Shown here piece by piece: positions 44,502 through 55,490 of a stretch of DNA of 64,000 nucleotides. The notes beneath the pieces were generated by a model. It searched no databases. It was not told the origin of the DNA and saw only the letters and a program-made list of their open reading frames with translations. The first letter of the stretch is position 1. Each line of letters begins with the position of its first letter. The position numbers were made by a program, and so were the translations under genes. The DNA is from Viscum album (lineage: Eukaryota > Streptophyta > Magnoliopsida > Santalales > Viscaceae): positions 1,909,792,644 to 1,909,856,643 of the forward strand of contig OY728163.1 in NCBI GenBank assembly GCA_963277665.1, read 5' to 3'.

Positions 44502-46641
44502 TATTGGATTTGGGTACCTAAAACCAACCAATATGTACTTCATGAATACTTTTATTCATATATTTGAATATTAATAAAAGTTCATATCACATCATGATTG
44601 TTCTTTTATGTGACATAGTTTATGATAATTTCCTAAGGGTAATTTTTACACTGAATGTTCATAGTAGTTACCTACTATGATGAGAACCAAGAAGTTCCAT
44701 GAAAGTATTATAAAATATAAGTTCTATTCCCAAAAGATATCATTTATGGGATAAAAATTATATAGACTATTCGAGTTGGATACTCATAGTAATTTAAGAC
44801 ATTTTCTCATGGTGTATCCCTAGGTAATCTTCAGGACAATAAATTATGAGAACATGAACCACCAATAGAAAATCCACATTTATATGTTTCATTTTATATT
44901 CCTGTATACAGACTTGTGTAGATATCTTTATACTTTAAAATTGTTGTTAATGCATGTCATGAGTTGCGTAGTTTGATGTTTTGATGAAAACCACGATGAT
45001 GTATGCATGCGGTGGGGTAGGATATGTTAGGTGAATCACAAGTGATGTTGAATTAATGAATAATGTGAGAAAGGATTTATCACTTATGTTTGTTAATAGA
45101 AGTATATATCTCAATCTCATTGATGTGAATGGAACTTCCATATTATTTCCATGGACATAGCGATATTGTAAAAAATTTTGTTTTTTGGAAAAGAAAGAAA
45201 GGGACATTGAGGGTATAGGTTGATTACACTAGCATATAACCTACATGATTTGAGATATAGAGATAAGGGATTATATTACACAATGTATGTTTGTATAAAT
45301 ATACATGTCTTTGTGAAAATAACTTCTTTCTCTATGGGTGATTTGGAATTTTTTAGATGTTAACCTTGGACTTTAGGTCGTGTAGAATAATTCCACTGAG
45401 GAAAGGGTCCTAGAGGGTTATACACTGAGTGTATTTGGAACATTGGTTAAATTCTATAGGAGTATAAAATGATGGATAAATATTATTCTCATTCATAGTT
45501 TAATAATTATTGATGATCAATTGATCAAAAATATTCAATCGCCAGTTATTCAAGAGAATATATATGTGAGTTAAATATTTAATAAATATTTATTCACCAT
45601 GTAATTATTTATTTAATTATATGAATAACAAATATTTATTAATTATAGTTTATTCACAGGGTAAAAAATTATTTATTTATTTAGTTACATTAATATTAAA
45701 TAAATATTTATTCACTAATTCGTTTAAAATAATACTTATATATATTTATTAGAGAATAATCTTGTGAAATTTATTTAATTAAATAAAAATTCATTATTCA
45801 GGGATCATAAAATATTCAGGAGGATTAGAAGACTGAGTTTGATGGTCCAGTAATAAATATCATATTAAATATTATTTAAATAAATATTAATTTATTTATT
45901 CTAGATAATAATTTTTATTTTATTTGGGATTTTAGAGCATGTAAATTAAATATTATTATTATAATTATTCAAACATGAGGTTCTTTGGGGATTAATAAAT
46001 ATTTTAAGGGTTCATGTGAAATTAATATTTTATAATCTAGAACTATATAAACCAAGTTATAACATTTTTCATAGGCATAAAATCCCTCACCACATTACAT
46101 CATTATGAACAAAGGATTCTAGAGAGGATTATCCCAAGCCCTAGAGAGATCTATTACTAGAATTCTCTGAAGAATGTAAATCGATTCTCCTCCTCCACTA
46201 GAGATAATTCCTTATCTCTTGAAGTATTAAACTATGATCAAGATTGATCAACACAATCATTAGAACCTTTTACACTAGCACCTAGAGGATTCTACCATGA
46301 TAAATTAAGGTTCATGAAGCACATTTGGATTATTGCTAGTGGGATTCTACCCTTGATTGCTTTAAAACAACAACAGTATGAAAATATTTGTCTTTTCTTA
46401 ATTATCAAAAATTAAATAAAAAATTATATGAAAGGTATTTCTTAATTAATAAATTAATTATTAATTATATGTGAAAAGATCCCCTCTTCCTAGTTTTGGG
46501 TTCTTTTAAATTAAACTTTTTATTAATTTTATTGGTAATGATGATTCTCTGTCATGTACATCATATATTATTCATCAATTGTGATAAAAATCAGAGTTTT
46601 TTAGGCCTCCACTAGAACTTCTTTTGTGCCTAGAACCATCA
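44502..46641 (+). mobile_element. 3' LTR of copia B
   Basis: 2,140 bp, starting TATTGGATTTGGGTACC and ending AACCATCA. It is colinear with 25111-27251. Confidence 0.85.
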
Positions 46642-46695
46642 CTTAGGGCCAGGTAATGGATTTCAAGCCATGAGGCCTTTAGATGATAAATTTTT
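46642..46695. other. 54-bp spacer between copia B and copia C
   Basis: CTTAGGGCCAGGTAATGG and then GAGGCCTTTAGATG. The GGCC/GGCCTTT composition resembles the spacer left of copia B (25080-25110), but the match is too short to call. Confidence 0.4.
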
Positions 46696-48260
46696 TGTTG
46701 GGACCTTTTTATATTAATCCTCACAAATCATGTTTATTATGTTTCTAATGAGATTACAATATTATGAGAGCATTTTATTTTATAAGTAAATTTGATGAAA
46801 TTTTGGTTAAGTGTTTATATGAGTCACCACCATAATTGATTTTTAATTAGTTAAAATGACTCACTACCAGATATGAGACACTAATAGATTTGAGTCATTG
46901 TTAGTTCAAATGACTCACCATTATATATGAGTCACTGCCAGCTTGAGTCACCATTAGTTCAAATGATTCATTGGTATACTGACTCACTGATAGACATGAG
47001 TCACTGATAGATCAATTCCCAACCATACATGATTCATCTCTAGACATGAGTCACTTTTAGAAGAGCTTCAATCATTGTTCTGTCTATTTTGAATTAAATT
47101 CTCCCAATGGCTATATTAGTGTAATTAATGTAGAGTTTTATTTTATGATTATTTTCTTAACCATTTCTGGGATGAATTAAAGATAAATTCATAGTCAATG
47201 TGAGGTTATAGAATATCTCAAGGATTATTCTTCAACGGGGACATGCAATGCTTTATATTTTTTAGTAGTCTCTCTCATGTGGGTGTGGTTGCGGAATTCA
47301 TGAATTTCTAAATACTGGAAGAATCATCACACTATCACTTACATGATACATACCTAATGAATATAAAGTATAAAATAGTTTAACTCACTGAATATCAAGA
47401 TTCTTTCCTAAATCAATAAAATAGAACTTTATGAAAATCTATTTTACTAAAAAAATTATAAAAACAATTTGATCTCCTCACTAAGACACATTTGTGGACA
47501 GTCAAGCATCTAAAACATAACAGACCAAGCAACAAAACTCTTTCCATATCTTCTAACTTTATCTCTCTATTGTTTTATTTTACTTTTGAGTAGTGTTTTG
47601 TTTTATCTATTTATTAACACACACTAACTCCTAAGCTAGAACTGGAGAATTCTTCATATTATCTTATATCTTTTTGTATCTATTTACCCTGGGTATTTTT
47701 TGAAAAGGTACATGCATAGCCTGTTTTGTTTTTATTCCCACATATAACTATAGAAGAAGATTTCATCCTGGATAGCTTGTGATATGTTTTTTTATACCAG
47801 ATCCAGCTTCTAAATTATATTATTGTTATATAATCTACTTGGCAGTGGGTTATTTCTAGGTGGAGGGTATTGGGTCTCATGTTGAGACTGAACCCGTTGT
47901 TTATTTATTTATTTATTTTTTGTGTTTATGTTTCGTTTTCTAAATTTCGAAGATTAAATTTCATTAGAATTAAATAGTGAAAAATAATGTACATTGATAG
48001 CTAGTCATAAATACTATTTATATCAGTATCAATTTGAGTGAATTGATTTCAGAAGTAAAATTAATTTTCAATATTGTTTTAACTATGCACTAATCAAGAT
48101 TTTAGAAATATTTTAGAATATGAAACTTTTATTAAACGATTATTTTGATAAACTGGGAGATTTTTTTTAAAATTGTGGAATTTTATTTGAACTTTATTTT
48201 AACAGAAATTATATTGTGAACTCAATTCACCCCCTCTTAATTTACTCAACCTGACCAACA
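46696..48260 (+). mobile_element. 5' LTR of copia C
   Basis: 1,565 bp, starting TGTTGGGACC and ending in CTGACCAACA. It includes the copia LTR-end block CAATTCACCCCCTCTT (48225). AATCATGTTTATTATGTTTC at 46726 recurs exactly in the 3' LTR. Confidence 0.9.
46820..47053. promoter_or_regulatory. Cluster of nine TGAGTCA motifs in the 5' LTR of copia C
   Basis: Nine exact TGAGTCA/TGACTCA heptamers lie in 234 bp, in both orientations, about 125-360 bp inside the LTR (U3 by position). TGAGTCA is the GCN4/AP-1-type core bound by bZIP proteins in plants. The cluster recurs in the other LTR. Confidence 0.65.
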
Positions 48261-48274
48261 TTTAGTATCAAAAT
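48261..48274 (+). promoter_or_regulatory. Degenerate primer binding site of copia C
   Basis: TTTAGTATCAAAAT stands where TTTGGTATCAGAGC is expected, directly after the LTR end. Confidence 0.65.
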
Positions 48275-48369
48275 ATTTTTAAATACCTTTTCAATTATGA
48301 CTTCTGTTATTTTTTAAAGATCTTAATTTCTATTAGTTCTAAATTTAGTTATTTATAGATAATATTCAT

Positions 48370-49310
48370 GAGAATTATGCTACCAATAGACCACCTTTTT
48401 GTAATGGAACAAATTATGTTCAATGGAAAATTAAGATGAAAAATCATATTGAGAACCTGGGTTTTGAAATTTAGACTACTATTATAGGGAAATATAAAAT
48501 ACCTAAAACTACTAAAAATAAATGGATTGATGATACTAAAGAATATAATAATAATAAATTTAAATATACAAATTATTTGTATTTTTTTGGTGATGCATAA
48601 TTGAATAGAATATCTACATGTAAAACTGCTTTTGGAATTTTGGACACTTTAGTTGTTTCTCATGAAGGAACATCTAATGTTAAAGAAATGCTATTAAATA
48701 CCTATAATATTGAATATTGTACTTTTAAGATGAAACCTGATGATATTATTTTGTACATTTATCTTAGGTTCAATGAGATACTGAATATAATTCACTCTTT
48801 GGGGGATCCTGTTTTTGATAAAGACCAAGTGATTCACCTATTGTGGTGCCTACCAGAAAGATGGAGAGAAACTTTGGTAGCAATTAGAGATTCATGTGAT
48901 ATTAGTAAGTTTCCTATGAAGTAGCTAATCAAAAAATTAATGATTTATGAGGAATAAATCAAGGTCAATAGAGAAGAGGAGGATGGACCAAAAAGGATGT
49001 TTATAGCCTTTAAGACTATAACCTGAAAGCAAAAGGACAAAGTTCAAGATGAAAGTTAAAGTGATGAAGAATCACCGTCTGATATTGATGAAGATATGTC
49101 CCATCTGGAGAGAAGATTTAAAAAGTTTTATAAGAAGAATAATTAATTTAGGAAACCAATTTATAAAGGTAAATATGATAATAGAGTAAATTGGGTAATA
49201 GATTGGAAGAGATATGATACTTCAAATGATATAGTGTTTTATGAATGTAAAAGGAAAGGGCATGTTAAAGATGACTATACTAATCTAAAATAAAAAATAA
49301 ATATGATAAA
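48370..49310 (+). pseudogene. gag: Copia C Gag relic
   Basis: It opens NYATNRPPFCNGTNYVQWKI, the RPP-FNGTN-W motif at the Gag N-terminus of SIRE-type copia elements. An open stretch of 107 codons (48601-48924) matches the UBN2 core, with the VQ..SLGDPVFDKDQVIHLLWCLPERW segment broken as usual into helices. The zinc knuckle near 49235-49285 reads FYECKRKGHVKDDY: the second Cys and the His remain, while the first and last Cys are changed. Stops occur before 48601 and after 48924. Confidence 0.8.
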
Positions 49311-50069
49311 AAGGATAAGAGGAACCATAAATCAATGAAATGGACTTTGATTGCTCCTGAATATATTTCAAGTGATTTAAACACTACCCAAGAGGATAAA
49401 CATGACAGAGCAAACATGTGTTTCATGGAAAGCACATATGAGGTATCCAATGTATTTCTTAATTATCCTAAACATATTTCAAATAATTATGGAGAAAAAT
49501 ATAATTATGATAATATGACAAATGAATAAATTTTCTTGTGTTGTAACATGTTACAAAATACATTCAATGATCTTAGAGATAAATATAAAATTTTTAAGAA
49601 ACAACATGCTTTAACTGCTAGTTTTAGATATGGTCTTAGTATTGGAAAGGAGAAAAATGTTAAACTGTTAAATGAGAATAAATAATTAAAATTATTTAAT
49701 TTGAAAATAATGAAAGATATGGAAAGGTTCACTAATGGTAGAAATACTCTCACCCATATACTTGGAAATTATATAGAACCTAAGTAAATTACTGTTTTAG
49801 GGTATCAACCTAGATAGAGAAGGATTATCAAGTATATTTTAATTCCTAATTCCATTTTGGGAAAATTTGATTTTAGATTTATCTCTTCTGAAACCAATAA
49901 AGTCATTATTTCTAAAATTTTAAAATATACATATAGGAAAACTAGTTTGAAATTATGGGTTCCTAAATCTTTAATTACTAACATTTTTTGACCCAATAAG
50001 ATTTGGGTACCAAAATCATTTTTTGTGTAAAATTTGTTTCTTAGTGAACCTTCTTGAAAATATATAGTA

Positions 50070-50215
50070 GGACCTATGGTACCTGGAGAGTGGATATTCT
50101 AGACATGTGACTGAAGATTATTCAAGTCTCAACAATTTGATAAAATTGGATGGTGGACATGTCACTTTTGGTGATAATGCTAAAGGGGAAATTATTTTCC
50201 TTGTCTGAATTTGTA
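50070..50215 (+). pseudogene. Copia C protease relic
   Basis: WYLESGYSRHVTED (50075-50117) is the copia protease active-site region. The catalytic DSG box is changed to ESG. LDGGHVTFGDNAKGEI follows, as in SIRE-type elements. A stop at about 50206 ends the frame. Confidence 0.8.
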
Positions 50216-50559
50216 ATTATAATTCTATTTTAATTTCTAAAGTATTATTTGTAGATTGTTTTAAGTACAATGTACTTAAAATCTCACAAATATGTGATGA
50301 TTTTTTTATTTGAAATTTGAAAATAATTCTTTCAAGATTTTTTCTTCTAAAAATTCATTAGTTTTTATTTCTTAAATTAAGGGAAATGTTCATGCTATTA
50401 AGATTCTTTATTTTCTCAAAATATTTATTTTCTACGTTCCTTTCAAAAATAATATTGGATTTTTTATAAGATACTAGTCCATTGTGATATTTATTCACTT
50501 AGAAAGAAAAATAAGAATGGGTTATTTAAGGATTTTCTTAAACTAGAATTCTCAAATGA

Positions 50560-51260
50560 TAAATTTTTTAACTCATGTAAAAAAGGTAAACAACACAATA
50601 TATCTTTAAAATTAATGAAATATGTTTCAAAATATAAACCCCTAGAGTTGGTTCACATGGAATTTTGTGGACCATCTAGTGTTTCTAGTCGTAATGGGAA
50701 TAACTATGTTTATTTCCTTATAGATGACTTCTATTTGTATACTTAGGTATTCTTTCTAGCTCAAAAAGTGAAGGCTCTTCTTATTTTATCCAGTATGATA
50801 AATCTATAGAAAATATTAGTGGACTTAGGATTAAAAACTTAAGAATTGATCATGTCCATGAGTTTAAAAAATAAGAATTTGAATTTTTTTCTCACAAAAT
50901 GGTTATAATCATAACATTTATTCTCCTGGGACCTTGCAGCATAATGGTGTAATAGAAAGGAGAAATATAAACCTTTAAGAAATTTCTCAGACAATATTCA
51001 ATGAGAATGACCTTACTATTTATTTTTGGGTAGAGGCTGTGAATATAGCCTGCTATATAATTAATAGAGATTTAATCATACATCTCTTAAAGAAAACCCC
51101 TTATGAACTATGGAATAATAGAAATTCAAAGTTTAAATACTATATATTTTTTTGTTTCAAAGTATTCATTCTTAACACTAATGATAATCTTGATAAATTT
51201 TCATCCAATAGTGATGAAGGAATTCTTTTCAGGTTATTCAAATTCTACTAAATAATATAG
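50560..51260 (+). pseudogene. Copia C integrase relic
   Basis: LELVHMEFCGPS (50645-50680) covers the first catalytic position; the usual Asp of HMDLFGP is Glu here. GNNYVYFLIDDF follows at about 50695-50730, with the second Asp motif kept. An open stretch of 70 codons (51039-51251) matches the later integrase part (KKTPYELWNNRNSKF). Many stops lie between. Confidence 0.8.
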
Positions 51261-51659
51261 GGTTTTTAACAAAAGAACCAATACTATAGAAGAATCTATT
51301 AATGTTAAGTTTTATGAGATAGATCCACATGATCCTAATACTTCTTTACAAAACATTGAGAATGATTTTTCAACTCTGATTATCAATGCCTGACCTTCTA
51401 TAAATTCTATGAAACAAGCAAAAAAATCATCCAGTTTTAAGGAACAACCCAAACCTAAATCGGTATAATACCATGAGATAACCATAACTTATTTTCAAAT
51501 ATATGATAGGACTCATAAATACCAGCATCTTGATGTTGCAGTTATATACCTAGATAGAGGTACAAAAAATAAATCTTCTCAAAGAAATCAGGTTAAACAT
51601 CATGCATTCTTTTAACAACTTAAACCTACAAACATCAATGATGAAATTAATGATTAATT

Positions 51660-52590
51660 CTAGGTGATGGAAATGAAAGATAAACTTAATCAATTTGAAA
51701 GGACTAAATTTTGGGAACTTCTAGTTAGACCTACATACACTCTCACTATTGTCACTAAATGGGTGTTTAGAAACAAGGTTGATGGGTCAATAACTATAGT
51801 AATAAATAAATCTAGATTATTTGCAAAAGAGTATAGTCAAGAAGAATGTATTGACTATGAGGAAACCTTTGCACCAGTAGCTATAATTGTATACATTATA
51901 ATATTTCTTGCCTACGAAGCACATTTAGATTTCAAAAAATATCAAATGAATTTCAAAATTGTATTATTAAATGGTTATGTAGTTGAGGGTATTTTTGTTG
52001 AAAAACCCCCTTGATTTGAAAATCCTCATTTTACAAATCATGTTTTCAAATTATAAAAATCGTTATATGGTTTAAAAGAGGATCCTAGATATTGGTATGA
52101 TAGGATTAGTTCTTTTCTAATTTCTAAAGTTTTTTTAAAAGGTATAGTTGATCCTACTCTTTTTATAAAAATAATTTTGAAAGATGTTTTACTAGTTCAA
52201 ATATATATTGATGATATTATTTTTGGATTTCCTAAAAATTATTTGCCTACTGATTTTTCAAAGATAATAAAAAATTAATTTGAAATGAGTTTAATGGGTG
52301 AACTCTAATTCTTTATTGGTTTTTTAATTTTTCAAAATAAATAAGGAATTATTTTAAATCAAAGTAAGTACACTGAATACCTTATAAATTTTCTTGGTTT
52401 GGATTGCACTAAAAGGAGTGATACCCACATGAGAACTACTTGTAAGCTAGATCTTGATGAAGCTGTAAAATCAGTAGATCAAACTAGTTATTGTGGTATG
52501 ATTGAAAATTTTCTATATTTTACTGCTAGACAGCCTGATATTATGTCCAGTGTGTGTATGTGTGCCTGTTTTCAAGAAAATCTTAAATAA
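51660..52590 (+). pseudogene. Copia C reverse transcriptase relic
   Basis: An open stretch from 51664 to 52014 starts MEMKDKLNQFERTKFWEL and runs through KWVFRNK, GSITIV, RLFAKEYSQEE and DYEETFAPVA, the fingers of a copia RT. After a stop, SLYGLKEDPRYWYD is at 52060-52100 and the catalytic box YIDD (52204-52215) is intact within QIYIDDIIFG. The connection with SYCGMIENFLYFTARQPDIM is at 52485-52545. Two stops and one shift inactivate it, but it is the best-preserved RT in the window. Confidence 0.88.
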
Positions 52591-52599
52591 TAACATCCA

Positions 52600-53130
52600 C
52601 TTATTGTTAAATGAGTTTTTAAATAAACTAAATATACAATCAATTTAGGATTGTTCTATCCTAGAGGATATTAATTTGACTTAGTGAGTTATTCAGATAC
52701 ATATTTTGGTAGTTTTAAGTTATGTAGAAAAACAACCTCTAGAACATTTAATATTTTGGGCAAGTCACTAGTATCTTAGTGTAGTAAAAAGAATAATTTT
52801 GTTGCACTATCTACTGATGAAGCTGAATACATAGTTTTAGGGAGTTTCTATGCACAAATTTTGTGGATAAAAAACAAATCTTCTAGACTATGGATATCAA
52901 TTTAGACATTTCCTTATAAATTATAATAGCACAAGTGTTATATATATTTCTAAAAATATCATGTCTCGTTATTGGACAAAGAACATCAATGTAAGATGTC
53001 ACTTTTTGAGAGACCATTTCCAAAAGGGTGATATAACTCTTGAATTCATAGGAATTGAACATCATCTTACTCATATTTTTACAAAACCATTGAATTTTTA
53101 GATATTTAACTACATCAAACATGAATTACT
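52600..53130 (+). pseudogene. Copia C RNase H relic
   Basis: STDEAEYIVLGSFYAQILWI (52808-52867) and NSTSVIYISKN (near 52930) are the copia RNase H motifs. DHFQKGDITLEFIGIEHHLT and IFTKPLN near 53010-53098 mark the end of pol. Frames are broken. Confidence 0.82.
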
Positions 53131-53161
53131 AATGATAAATTTTGGTTAGTATTTAATCGTG

Positions 53162-53380
53162 GTGGATCTATCATTGGAAAATCCACCATTTGACAAACCA
53201 CCATTGGATGAGCCACAATTAGAGGAGCCACTATTGGATGATCCACTATTGGATGATCCAACATTGGATGAGCCACCATTGGAAGAGACAGCATTGTAGG
53301 AACCATTGTTGGTGAGCCACCATTGGTGAGCCACCATTGGCATGCCACTATTGGTGATCCATAGTTGGCGAGTCGTCATT
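53162..53380 (+). repeat. 15-bp tandem repeat encoding a PLLDD-type pentapeptide
   Basis: Units of CCACTATTGGATGAT / CCACCATTGGATGAG and relatives repeat in register from about 53190 to 53290, with decayed units to about 53380. In the plus frame starting at 53162 they encode an acidic proline repeat (PPLDE, PQLEE, PLLDD, PLLDD, PTLDE). The opposite strand encodes Ser/Gly/Asn repeats (GSSNS). It lies just after pol of copia C. Confidence 0.75.
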
Positions 53381-53699
53381 CAGTTATGAAAATTATTTTA
53401 TGTAACTGACTGCTGATAGTAATCTAAAAAGTAATACTTATACTGAGTTATATGGAGAATGAAAAATTCTTTTTAGGTTTATTCAATTTTTTTTATAACC
53501 CAAATAGAGGGAATTAAATACTATGATATATCAAGATGTGTACCTTATATTTGGTATGAAACGAGGGTATGTGATTAACATTTTTTGATACCTCATTGTA
53601 CACATGATGTGAATGTGTAATTCATCCTCCATATCCAATTCTCTCATTTACCCTAAGTTTATTTTGTCCATGTTGGACACCAAGTTTTTTTTGGTGAAG

Positions 53700-54905
53700 A
53701 AGAGGGAGATAATGTAAAATGTGGTGTTTTCTTCTTAACTAAGGTTATCTGTAGAAGGATGAGAGTGAGTTGGAACCCTTGGATGAAGAATTGGATTATA
53801 GATAATGATAAGATCTATAAGGATTTTAATCCTATAGATCATCCTAATATATTAAATAACTTAGTGGATCCAAGATTGGAGCCATATGAGATAGTGTAAT
53901 ACTCTAATGAGGAAGAAGAAAAGGATGCAGTTACACCTTTTAAAGAGGATGTGGATACCTCAGTTGAGGAGGAAAGTGACCATAATATTCCAAAGATCCC
54001 TACCATGTATTCTGGACCTACAAGTCCACCTACTTCTCTACCTTCTATATAAAGTCTCTTATGTAAGAGATATGATAATGATGAGATACAGGTTTATGGA
54101 AATGAGAAGATTACATGTTCTTCTTCTAAATCCTCTAAAGAGGTTGTGGAGGTATCTGATAATGAAAATGGATAAAATGGATAGAATGGTAATTCAAAGA
54201 ATTGTAATGGTGAAAATGGAGATGATGATGAGGATATTGATGATGGTGGACCTAACCATGATCATGGTGATGGTGTTGAGAGGACTCAATCACACCATCC
54301 TTATCGTGCTACTTCAGTTAGGTCTTTGGAGAGACATGGTTCATCTAGATCTATGTATTTTGGGAGAACTATTCCAAATCAACCTATTGGAGATGTTGCC
54401 TCTTCTAAAGGTTAGCCCAGAGTATCTGATGAGTGGGAGAAATCCCCTAGTTCTTTCTGAGTTTACCCTACTAATGTGACTTATTCCATAGTTTTAGTGG
54501 TTTCTCATGATGAGTGGGAGGAATTTCTAGGATATTTTCAGCTTGTTTTGGACTATTCAGAGTATAAGGATGTTGAGGAAGATGTTTGAGATAAAATAGA
54601 TGATCAAGGTGATTCTGCTTTGGTATAATATGAGGTATCATCTAGGGGGGGGCTTCCTCTAGTTCCAAACTTCTTGGACTAGATTATAATGATTCAAATG
54701 ATGATGGAAGTGGTGATTACCATAGAATTACACCAAAGGATGGTGGACCTATTATCTCAGTTGGAGTTGGGATAGATCCTAAGGGATCCTTAGTTGATAA
54801 TATTGACCATACTGGTGATCATCATGTCTTCCCTTTATATGCACCTACTACTATATCAGAGCCTCTAGAGGCTGTTATGCTTAGTTTTTAGAGATCTATT
54901 ATACC
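53700..54905 (+). pseudogene. Post-pol ORF relic of copia C, left part, acidic
   Basis: Broken plus-strand readings are very acidic. They give YSNEEEEKDAVTPFKED, VDTSVEEESD, then NGENGDDDEDIDDGGPNHDH (54200-54260), followed by a basic/serine segment RATSVRSLERHGSSRSM. This is the position of the extra ORF of SIRE-type elements. No transmembrane or signal sequence can be read here. It is cut by the CACTA insertion at 54906. Confidence 0.55.
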
Positions 54906-55249
54906 CACTACAAAAAAATTGGTTTATACAAACAGAAAATTAGTGACAGATAAAACATATGTTGGTAAAAACAAGTAATTCCAATAGATATAATTTTTTA
55001 TTGATATTAATTATAATTAACAACACTTTTTTTACCAATAAATGCATCTTTCTATATTAACTGTTTAATACTAACAAATATTTTACTTACAGTTGGATCT
55101 ATTACTTTATCATGCTTATACAAACATTTTTTCCAAAAAACAAATTTTTTATAATCACCTATTAAATTTTTTATTTTTCATAACATTATCTTTTTAATAA
55201 TTATTAAAAATAAATATTTAATTCAATAGATATCAATTAAACATTAGAA

Positions 55250-55490
55250 AACCCTACCTTGTGCCCCAAATCTCGCGCCCCCAAATTTTTCTATCGAAGA
55301 ACCCGCATACCAATTCGACGGGTTCAACTGGTGTCCTCTACTTCTTCAAGCCACCGTTCATCACTCTTCGGTTCATCGCTCTTCAGTTCATCCCCCTTCA
55401 TTATGTCACCACCTGTTCCACTCTGCACCACCCATTACAAGGTACATTTCCCTTCTCCAGCCACCCCTTTGGTTCGCTGATGTCATTCAT
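55250..55490 (+). other. GC-richer, exon-like segment in the CACTA element
   Basis: It begins with AAAACCCTACCTTG (contains AAACCCTA, a telo-box-like motif common near plant gene starts). It then has a Ser/Thr/Pro-coding stretch with an exact-register 15-bp triplet: GTTCATCACTCTTCG (55356), GTTCATCGCTCTTCA (55371), GTTCATCCCCCTTCA (55386). The open frames of 73-104 codons match nothing I know. It may be a captured gene fragment or the first exon of a lost transposon gene. Confidence 0.4.

Larger units (their letters stand above)
25111..46641 (+). mobile_element. Copia element B, complete but decayed, interrupted by gypsy G2
   Basis: The direct repeats 25111-27251 (2,141 bp) and 44502-46641 (2,140 bp) are its LTRs. 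A primer site follows the left one and a short purine tract precedes the right one. Interior coding relics run in copia order gag, PR, IN, RT, RNase H, all at 40630-44450, after the inserted 11-kb G2 element. The LTRs are roughly 70-75% alike by eye, so this is an old insertion. No clear target duplication is left. Confidence 0.85.

Noticed and set aside
53115..53379. Minus-strand Ser/Gly/Asn repeat proteins opposite the 15-bp tandem repeat
   Set aside because: They are by-products of a 15-bp repeat read in other frames. The plus-strand frame follows pol and is the more sensible one.
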